52,500 nt of DNA from Terribacillus sp. DMT04 (GTDB taxonomy: Bacteria > Bacillota > Bacilli > Bacillales > Amphibacillaceae): assembly GCF_019056395.1 (NCBI RefSeq), contig NZ_CP077639.1, positions 1-52,500 of the forward strand, written 5' to 3'. Of this stretch, positions 46,662-52,500 are shown piece by piece. The stretch's first letter is position 1. Each line of letters begins with the position of its first letter. A program made the position numbers and the translations under genes. A model generated the notes under the pieces. That model was not told the DNA's origin. It ran no database searches and saw nothing but the letters and a program-made list of their open reading frames with translations.

Positions 46662-47174
46662 ATGGCTAAAATTGCAACAGTAATTACTGACATGTTCGAA
46701 GACGTAGAATACACAGACCCAGCTAAAGCATTCAAGGAAGCTGGTCACGAAGTCACAACGATTGAAATGGAAGCAGGTAAATCCGTTACAGGCAAGCAAG
46801 GAGATGCAACGGTATCTATTGACAAAGGCATCGATGAGGTAAATCCATCTGATTTTGATGCACTATTCATTCCTGGCGGTGTATCACCAGATAACTTGCG
46901 GGCAGACGACCGATTCGTAAATTTCGCAAAGCATTTCATGGATGAAAAGAAACTTGTATTTGCGATTTGTCACGGTCCACAGCTCCTTATTACAGCTAAA
47001 ACACTAGAAGGGCGTAAAGCAACAGGGTTTAAATCCATTCAAGTAGATATGGAATATGCAGGCGCTACAGTCGAAGATAAGGAAGTTGTCGTATGTCAGG
47101 ATCAACTGGTTACAAGCAGACAGCCTGATGACATTCCAGCTTTCATCGAACAATCTTTGAAACTAATCAAATAA
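46662..47174 (+). CDS. DJ-1/PfpI-family protein (YfkM-like)
   Basis: The 170-residue protein is a DJ-1/PfpI-type member with the nucleophile elbow FAICHGPQLL (Cys103-His104) and the conserved N-terminal acidic motif FEDVEY. YfkM of B. subtilis (a general stress protein) is the closest relative recognised. Possible activities include deglycase or protease; none is certain. AAGGAGTG precedes the ATG and a perfect terminator follows. Confidence 0.92.
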   Translation: MAKIATVITDMFEDVEYTDPAKAFKEAGHEVTTIEMEAGKSVTGKQGDATVSIDKGIDEVNPSDFDALFIPGGVSPDNLRADDRFVNFAKHFMDEKKLVFAICHGPQLLITAKTLEGRKATGFKSIQVDMEYAGATVEDKEVVVCQDQLVTSRQPDDIPAFIEQSLKLIK

Positions 47175-47184
47175 GTACAATTTA

Positions 47185-47210
47185 CTCCCGGCGATTGCCG
47201 GGAGTTTTAT
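47185..47210 (+). terminator. Terminator after the PfpI-family gene
   Basis: CTCCCGGC at 47185-47192 pairs perfectly with GCCGGGAG at 47197-47204, followed by TTTTAT. Confidence 0.9.
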
Positions 47211-47224
47211 GTAGGAGGGAGAAT

Positions 47225-47938
47225 ATGATTGTAAGAAAAAGCGACAAGGGGACTATACTCATTCCGCAGCATGCACATGCCGCTATTTCCGGGGAAATAG
47301 CCAGGCATTGGCGTACAGATGACCCAGAATCACCTGCGCAGCGCCCGGAGGCAATCATGGCAATTGAGCAGCATGATCGAGCTTGGATACCATTAGATAA
47401 AATGCCAAAGAAGAAGCCAGATGGGGGATTTTTCAGCTTTATTGATTACCCGATTGCTGATAAGCTTCGTGCATATCAACAAGGTATTATGGAAGTGAGA
47501 GAGCATTCTCGTTATGCAGCTATTTTATGCAGCCGTCATTATTGCTCCTTCTTTTCTGCAGATACAGATGACCAACGAATTAAGGCATTTCTGGAACGAG
47601 AGAATGGCTTGCAGCAAGCAGATGAGCAAACACTATCACCCCAGGAAAGAGAAACATTAGCATTTGATCAGAAGCTTCTCGAATTCTGTGATGATGTTTC
47701 CCTTTATATTTGTATGAACGAACCTGGTGCATCAAAAAAAGAGGAAGTAAGTTGGTTCAGAGATGGGTTTCGACAGCACTTCTCTTTTGCCGATAAGGTA
47801 ATCGGAACATGGGTATCAGCCAATCAAGTCACACTTACTCCTTCTCCGCTGCAAAGTCCGCTGAACGTCTCTGTTCCGATGTATCTTGCAGATGGAGGTC
47901 AGTGGACCGAAGAAAAGTACTTGGTAACAGTAACATAA
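47225..47938 (+). CDS. DUF3891-family protein
   Basis: The 237-residue protein starts MIVRKSDKGTILIPQHAHA and carries IAIEQHDRAW-type wording (MAIEQHDRAWIPLD) and YAAILCSRHYCSF. Conserved His residues (QHAHA, QHDRAW, SRHY) suggest a metal-binding all-helical, HD-like fold. Function is not established. ATG 47225 is preferred because GGAGGGA lies eight bases upstream; an earlier frame start lacks a site. It converges on sleL across a shared hairpin. Confidence 0.8.
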   Translation: MIVRKSDKGTILIPQHAHAAISGEIARHWRTDDPESPAQRPEAIMAIEQHDRAWIPLDKMPKKKPDGGFFSFIDYPIADKLRAYQQGIMEVREHSRYAAILCSRHYCSFFSADTDDQRIKAFLERENGLQQADEQTLSPQERETLAFDQKLLEFCDDVSLYICMNEPGASKKEEVSWFRDGFRQHFSFADKVIGTWVSANQVTLTPSPLQSPLNVSVPMYLADGGQWTEEKYLVTVT

Positions 47939-47941
47939 GAA

Positions 47942-47968
47942 AAAGAGCAGTAGTGAACACTGCTCTTT
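47942..47968. terminator. Bidirectional terminator between DUF3891 and sleL
   Basis: AAAGAGCAGT at 47942-47951 pairs perfectly with ACTGCTCTTT at 47959-47968. A run on the left and T-rich tail on the right serve both converging genes. Confidence 0.88.
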
Positions 47969-49253
47969 AAAGTTTTCTAATCGTGAAATTGTCCTGAAGC
48001 AGCAGCCAGTTTTGCGGGAAAGAAAGACCTAGCTTCCAATAACTAATACCACGCAAGTTCAATTCCTTGATCAAATCAAACTTGGCTTGTATAGATCGGG
48101 CATCTTCAAACCACACCTCGTGCTGGGCACCGTCAGCATCTGTATAGGTAAAGAACGGTGCTTGTGCTGTTGTGTCGTATTGAATGGATACATTATTTTC
48201 GCGTGCAATTGCGATAGCTCGCTGCGGGCTTACGGCCTTGGCATAATCTCCGCCAGGTTCATAGGGAAGTGTCCAGTCATATCCATATAAGTTTTGGCCA
48301 AGCACTATTTTATTTGCTGGCATTTCCGTCAGCGCATACTCTACAACGTCGCGTACATTCGGTAAAGGAGAAACTGCAAGCGGCGGTCCTCCGCTGTATC
48401 CCCATTCATAGGTCATCAAAACGACAAAATCCACAATCTCACCGTGTGCAGCATAATCATGCGCTTCATACCATTGTCCTTGCTGAGAAGCACTTGTTTT
48501 CGGCGCTACCGCTGTAGATACACGCAGTCCTTGAGGACGAAGTCTGGCGACAGCGCGACGAAGGAAGTTGTTATAATCCTCTCGATTTTCTGCCGGAAGA
48601 AATTCAATATCAAAATGTACTTCGCGAAACCCAACATCATCGGCAACATCAATAATATTTGTGAATAAGCGATCCTGAACCGCTGTATCTGTCACAAGTG
48701 TCTTACCAAGTTCTTCGCTGAACTGTCCACCTTCAATTGTAGAAATAGCCAAACTTAGTGTTGTATTGTTATTTTCCGCTATGGTGGCAAAGTCATTTAA
48801 TGGCGGAGCAGTCAGATTACCTTGACGGTCCACTTTGTAGCTGAACGGCATTAAATAGGTCAAATAAGGTGCGCGTTGTCTAGCTGCAGTCTCCAGTGTT
48901 TGGGAAACTGTATTTCCTGATGGTTCGATGTAGGCATTGGAATCAAGTTCTGTCTTTGGTTTGGCAGGCAGATAAAGACGCAGGCCAGGCTGAAGGATAG
49001 CGGTCTCTGAAATGTTATTAATACGAGCTATTTCTGCTGCAGTCAGATCATTTTTTCTGGCAATGCTGTAAAGACTGTCTCCTGTTTGGACATAATAAAA
49101 GGATCCGATAATGGGGATTACTAATGCTTGGCCAATAACAAGGTTATTAGGGGCTTCAAGTTCATTTGCTGTAATTAATTCCTGACTAGTCGTTCCATAC
49201 CGGCTTGCAATACTCGTTACTGTGTCTCCACGCTGAACTGTATAGATTTGCAA
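47967..49253 (-). CDS. sleL: Spore cortex-lytic enzyme SleL (YaaH-like)
   Basis: SleL is an N-acetylglucosaminidase that breaks down spore cortex fragments during germination. The 428-residue product has two LysM domains (about 2-46 and 52-96) and a GH18 domain (about 128-428). The catalytic sequence is VHFDIEFLP with Glu217. There is no signal peptide, as usual for YaaH. Length matches B. subtilis YaaH (427). It is followed upstream by yaaI in the same order and strand relation to tadA, scr and dnaX as in B. subtilis. Confidence 0.94.
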   Translation of the reverse strand: MQIYTVQRGDTVTSIASRYGTTSQELITANELEAPNNLVIGQALVIPIIGSFYYVQTGDSLYSIARKNDLTAAEIARINNISETAILQPGLRLYLPAKPKTELDSNAYIEPSGNTVSQTLETAARQRAPYLTYLMPFSYKVDRQGNLTAPPLNDFATIAENNNTTLSLAISTIEGGQFSEELGKTLVTDTAVQDRLFTNIIDVADDVGFREVHFDIEFLPAENREDYNNFLRRAVARLRPQGLRVSTAVAPKTSASQQGQWYEAHDYAAHGEIVDFVVLMTYEWGYSGGPPLAVSPLPNVRDVVEYALTEMPANKIVLGQNLYGYDWTLPYEPGGDYAKAVSPQRAIAIARENNVSIQYDTTAQAPFFTYTDADGAQHEVWFEDARSIQAKFDLIKELNLRGISYWKLGLSFPQNWLLLQDNFTIRKL

Positions 49254-49313
49254 AACGACTCCTCCTTTAAGTAGCCTCTGTAGAAAAGCTATGCTCGGAG
49301 GAGCCGTTCTATG

Positions 49314-49838
49314 TTAAATTGGATCGGTTTGAGCATTGAGTGTACTTTCAATGACACGCAATGCATCTTCGTTTTCTTCTTTGGTATTAGAAGCTACACA
49401 GTTTCTCGGCACATCTAGCTTGAATTCCCGCATATGTGCATCATTTGCAGAGAAAATAACACAGATATTGCCTGCAACACCAGCTAGTATAACGCGCTCG
49501 CAATCCAATTCCTTCAGTAATGACGGAAGAGATGTTTGGAAGAATGCGGAGTGTTTGGGTTTTAAAAGAAAGTAATCATCTTCACTCGGCATCATTTTAT
49601 CAATGATTTCTTTATTGTCATCTGTTCGGGTATGATCAGCAATTTTTTTAAAGTTATCCTGCCAAATTCCATAGTGATCGTTTACATAGATGACAGGCCA
49701 GCTGTTCTCTTTTGCTTTATTGCGCAGCTTCTCCCAGTTAGGGAGAATTTCCTTCGTATTCTCAAGCAGCTTATCACCGCCGGGAAAATCGAATGTATTG
49801 AATACATCTATAAATAAAACAGCTTTTTTATCGCTCAC
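49314..49838 (-). CDS. yaaI: Isochorismatase-like hydrolase YaaI
   Basis: The 174-residue cysteine hydrolase has the expected triad: Asp11 (LFIDVFNTF), a lysine at about 93-95 (LLKPKHSAF) and Cys126 (AGVAGNICVIFSANDA). Position next to sleL and tadA fits yaaI. The family includes nicotinamidases and isochorismatases; the substrate is unknown. GGGGAC precedes the ATG on the minus strand. Confidence 0.9.
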   Translation of the reverse strand: MSDKKAVLFIDVFNTFDFPGGDKLLENTKEILPNWEKLRNKAKENSWPVIYVNDHYGIWQDNFKKIADHTRTDDNKEIIDKMMPSEDDYFLLKPKHSAFFQTSLPSLLKELDCERVILAGVAGNICVIFSANDAHMREFKLDVPRNCVASNTKEENEDALRVIESTLNAQTDPI

Positions 49839-49940
49839 AGCTATCGTCCCCTTTACTTCATAGTAGAAAGCTTCTTATACTTATACATTATCTACTTCAG
49901 GTAACTTCAAACCTTATAAATAGAAATGTGGGATATATAT

Positions 49941-50420
49941 ATGACAACAGATGCTTACTGGATGGAACAAGCAATAAAAGAGGCAAAGCGGGCAGAGCTT
50001 CTTGAGGAAGTGCCAATTGGGGCTATTATCGTAAAAGACGGAGAAATAATCGCCAGCGGATACAATCTAAGAGAGACAACACAGCAGGCGCAGTCGCACG
50101 CTGAGATGCATGCTATTCAGTCAGCAAATGAAAAAGTCGGCAGCTGGCGGCTGGAGGATTGTGATTTATATGTCACACTTGAGCCTTGTCCTATGTGCGC
50201 GGGAGCTATTATCCAATCGCGGATTCGCCGCGTGATATTTGGTGCGTATGATCCGAAAGCAGGATGTGCAGGTACATTATATAATTTGTTGGATGATTCC
50301 CGATTCAATCATCAAACAGAAGTGATAGGCGGCGTCATGCAAGATGAATGCGGCGGTATGCTCACCTCCTTTTTCCGGGATCTGCGGAAGCGTAAAGCTG
50401 CGAAAAACAGCCGGGATTGA
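49941..50420 (+). CDS. tadA: tRNA-specific adenosine deaminase
   Basis: TadA converts adenosine 34 to inosine in tRNA-Arg(ACG). Zinc ligands and catalytic Glu are in HAE (53-55) and PCPMC (82-86). The 159-residue form from ATG 49941 (MTTDAYWMEQAIKEAKRAE) matches the start of the B. subtilis protein; ATG 49926 would add five residues, and neither has a strong ribosome binding site. It precedes the SRP RNA gene. Confidence 0.95.
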   Translation: MTTDAYWMEQAIKEAKRAELLEEVPIGAIIVKDGEIIASGYNLRETTQQAQSHAEMHAIQSANEKVGSWRLEDCDLYVTLEPCPMCAGAIIQSRIRRVIFGAYDPKAGCAGTLYNLLDDSRFNHQTEVIGGVMQDECGGMLTSFFRDLRKRKAAKNSRD

Positions 50421-50486
50421 TTTTTCATTCTAAACAAGCTATACTATAAATTGCGCTAACAAATGCGCCTAACTTTATTCACAACT

Positions 50487-50760
50487 TAGCCGTGCTAAGC
50501 GGGGAGGTAGCGGTGCCCTGTACTCGCAATCCGCTGTAGCGAGGCCGAATTCCCGCCCGAGGTAATACGGCTTTAAGGTCTGCCATAAGGAATTGGTGTT
50601 GACACCCGGGTCCTGCGCAACAGGAACCTGTGAACCCTGTCAGGTCCGGAAGGAAGCAGCAGTAAGCAGTTCCTCCTGTGTGCCGCGGGGAAGCCTGGGT
50701 CGAGCCATGAACTTATGTAACGCTTAGATCCGTATTATCGACGGTGGGTGCACGGCGCTT
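50487..50760 (+). ncRNA. scr: SRP RNA (scRNA)
   Basis: This is the RNA of the signal recognition particle in the long Bacillus form of about 270 nt. The Ffh-binding domain shows GTCAGGTCCGGAAGGAAGCA at 50639-50658 and the AGCAGTAAGC side of the symmetric loop. The ends close with GCCGTGC 50489-50495 pairing with GCACGGC 50750-50756. It sits between tadA and dnaX as in B. subtilis. Exact ends are estimated from this closing stem. Confidence 0.95.
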
Positions 50761-50775
50761 AATCAATAAATAATC

Positions 50776-50808
50776 AGAGTCCTTGCCATTTGGTAAGGGC
50801 TCTTTCTA
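50776..50808 (+). terminator. Terminator after the SRP RNA
   Basis: AGAGTCCTTGCC at 50776-50787 pairs with GGTAAGGGCTCT at 50792-50803 with two G-T wobbles, followed by a T-rich tail. Confidence 0.88.
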
Positions 50809-50870
50809 TGTAGTAACAGGTATCTAATTCCGTTATAATGGAATAACAAAGAAAAAAGGAGCGCGGCCTG

Positions 50871-52500
50871 ATGAGTTATCAAGCGTTATACCGTGTTTGG
50901 CGGCCGAGGACATTTTCTGATGTAGTAGGTCAGGAACCGATTATCCGCACGTTAAAGAATGCCATTATGCAGGATAAATTTTCACATGCCTACTTGTTTT
51001 CCGGACCGCGTGGTACAGGGAAGACAAGTGCGGCGAAGATCTTTGCGAAGACGATCAACTGCGAGCACGCACCTGTAGAGGAAGCTTGCAATGAGTGTGC
51101 TGCCTGCAGAGGGATACAAGACGGATCTATCTCGGATGTGATTGAGATAGATGCAGCGTCCAATAATGGAGTTGAGCAGATACGGGATATTCGGGACAAA
51201 GTGAAATATGCTCCCACTGCGGTAAACTATAAAGTATATATTATTGATGAAGTTCACATGCTCTCAATCGGGGCATTCAATGCGCTTTTAAAGACATTGG
51301 AAGAACCGCCGAAGCATGTAGTCTTTATTTTAGCAACAACAGAACCGCATAAGATTCCGCTGACGATTATTTCGCGCTGTCAGCGTTTCGATTTTAAGCG
51401 AATCAATCAGCAAGCAATGGTCAACAGAATGCAGGAGATTCTGGATAATGAGCAGATAACTGTATCGGATGAAGCGGTAGAATCTGTTGCGCTTGCAGCA
51501 GAAGGCGGAATGCGGGATGCGCTTAGTCTTTTAGATCAGGCAATATCCTATAGTGAAGAAACCGTCCAGCTGGAGGATGTCTTGGCTGTTACAGGTGCTG
51601 TTTCGCAAGATCGACTCACAGCAGTCATTCGGGCGTGTGCGAAGCAAGATGTGCAAACAGCACTCGAGCAAGTGGATTTACTTATCCAAGATGGGAAAGA
51701 TCCGGGACGTTTTGTCTTTGATCTTATCTATTATTTACGGGACTTGCTTATGTTTCAAAGTGCTCCGGGAATGGAGAATATATTAGAACGCGTGCTGGTT
51801 GACGATGCGTTCAAGCAGCTGGCAGAGGAAGTGAATGCAGCTTGGATCCAAGATGCCATTGTAGAGCTCAACCGCTGCCAGCAGGAAATTAAATGGGCGA
51901 ACAGTCCAAAAGTCTTTGTTGAGATTGCTATTCTTCATATTGCTGATCAAAGCGCTCCGACAGCGAGTGTAGAAGCAGAGGCTGTGCAGCAGCTGACACG
52001 AAAGCTTGCTCAGCTCGAGCAAGAGCTGAAGCAATTGAAGCAGCAGCCACAGCAAACAAACGCGCCCGCTGCAGCAGAGCAACCGAAACGGCAAGTGCGG
52101 ACAGGCGGTAAGAACAACTACCGTGTGCCGTTTGAGCGAATTCGCCAAGTGTTATCGGAAGCGACAAAGGATGAACTGAAGCTAGTAGCGGAACATTGGG
52201 CGAGTTTCATGGATGCGTTGAAGCGGCAAAATGCCCCTGCTCATGCCACTATCTTGAATAGTAAGCCAAGAGCAGCATCTTCTAACAGCATTATTATTGG
52301 ATTTAAATATGAGATTCACTGTTCACTTGCCTTAGAACATAAAGACACGATAGAATCATTACTAGCAGAGCGCATCGGACATCAAGTCGCGATTATACCG
52401 ATTCCGGAAGAGAATTGGACGGAGCTGCGAGAAGATTTCTTAAAGAATCAAAAGCAACAAGATCCGGCAGAGGCTGCGAACCAGGAAGAAGATCCAATTA
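50871..52500 (+). CDS. dnaX: DNA polymerase III subunits gamma/tau, 3' end missing
   Basis: DnaX is the AAA+ clamp-loader subunit. It starts MSYQALYRVWRPRTFSDVVGQ; Walker A is GPRGTGKT near 44-51 and the zinc module shows CNECAAC. Walker B is VYIIDEVHML, the sensor region ATTEPHKIPLTIISRCQRFDFKRI. A tau-like glutamine-rich linker follows (about 370-405). The frame is open to the window end, 543 codons; about 20 residues should be missing by comparison with B. subtilis (about 563). AAAGGAG precedes the ATG and TATAAT lies at 50833-50838. Confidence 0.97.
   Translation, partial: MSYQALYRVWRPRTFSDVVGQEPIIRTLKNAIMQDKFSHAYLFSGPRGTGKTSAAKIFAKTINCEHAPVEEACNECAACRGIQDGSISDVIEIDAASNNGVEQIRDIRDKVKYAPTAVNYKVYIIDEVHMLSIGAFNALLKTLEEPPKHVVFILATTEPHKIPLTIISRCQRFDFKRINQQAMVNRMQEILDNEQITVSDEAVESVALAAEGGMRDALSLLDQAISYSEETVQLEDVLAVTGAVSQDRLTAVIRACAKQDVQTALEQVDLLIQDGKDPGRFVFDLIYYLRDLLMFQSAPGMENILERVLVDDAFKQLAEEVNAAWIQDAIVELNRCQQEIKWANSPKVFVEIAILHIADQSAPTASVEAEAVQQLTRKLAQLEQELKQLKQQPQQTNAPAAAEQPKRQVRTGGKNNYRVPFERIRQVLSEATKDELKLVAEHWASFMDALKRQNAPAHATILNSKPRAASSNSIIIGFKYEIHCSLALEHKDTIESLLAERIGHQVAIIPIPEENWTELREDFLKNQKQQDPAEAANQEEDPI

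Overview
The window starts exactly at a dnaA start codon and follows the replication-origin neighbourhood of a low-GC, endospore-forming member of the Bacillaceae. The gene order dnaA-dnaN-yaaA-recF-remB-gyrB-gyrA, then yaaC/guaB, dacA, serS, dck/dgk, and finally sleL(yaaH)-yaaI-tadA-scr-dnaX is the Bacillus subtilis origin order with insertions. Spore genes (a gerA-type receptor operon, a SleL-like cortex enzyme) support a spore former. The exact genus cannot be proven from this sequence; something near Terribacillus or Oceanobacillus is plausible.

Region by region. 1-9013: replication initiation and DNA topology genes. An oriC unwinding region lies between dnaA and dnaN, with DnaA boxes, a run of DnaA-trios and an AT-rich stretch. 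9046-13073: an HD-GYP-like protein with a damaged HD signature, yaaC and guaB. No rRNA operon follows gyrA, unlike B. subtilis. 13189-16890: a TAXI-TRAP transporter locus. 16940-23612: ung, dacA, a block of tandem structured repeats, serS under a T-box, two tRNA-Ser(UGA) copies (one degenerate), a parS-like site, proC, and convergent dck/dgk.

23790-37703: a 13.9-kb integrative element inserted in the 3' half of a tRNA-Arg(CCU) gene, bounded by a 47-bp perfect direct repeat. It carries a tyrosine integrase, a large unassigned structured RNA, a convergent methyltransferase/restriction-endonuclease pair, an XRE regulator, a small-terminase-like HTH protein, an HNH protein, several small phage-type genes, a broken second integrase, an HTH protein of replication type, an FRG-domain protein, and a membrane coiled-coil gene broken by one stop codon. 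No capsid, tail, relaxase or FtsK-type gene is present. It looks like a phage satellite or reduced prophage carrying defence cargo rather than a full phage or ICE. Its base composition is visibly more AT-rich than the flanks, most strongly around the restriction-modification pair.

37711-52500: host genes resume with the terminator that once followed the tRNA. Next come a gerA-type germinant receptor operon with a very small fourth gene, an amidase, a CsbD-like protein, an AldA-type aldehyde dehydrogenase, and acsA behind a perfect catabolite-responsive element. These are followed by a DJ-1/PfpI protein, a DUF3891-type protein, sleL, a YaaI-type hydrolase, tadA, the SRP RNA and dnaX, which runs off the end.

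The best candidates for undescribed biology are all in or near the island: the roughly 470-nt structured RNA after the integrase, a three-hairpin small RNA antisense to a phage-type regulator, the FRG/membrane-protein pair, and a family of related small HTH-like proteins. Outside it, the covarying tandem repeats after dacA stand out. All assignments come from reading the sequence and from family knowledge; no database search was run.
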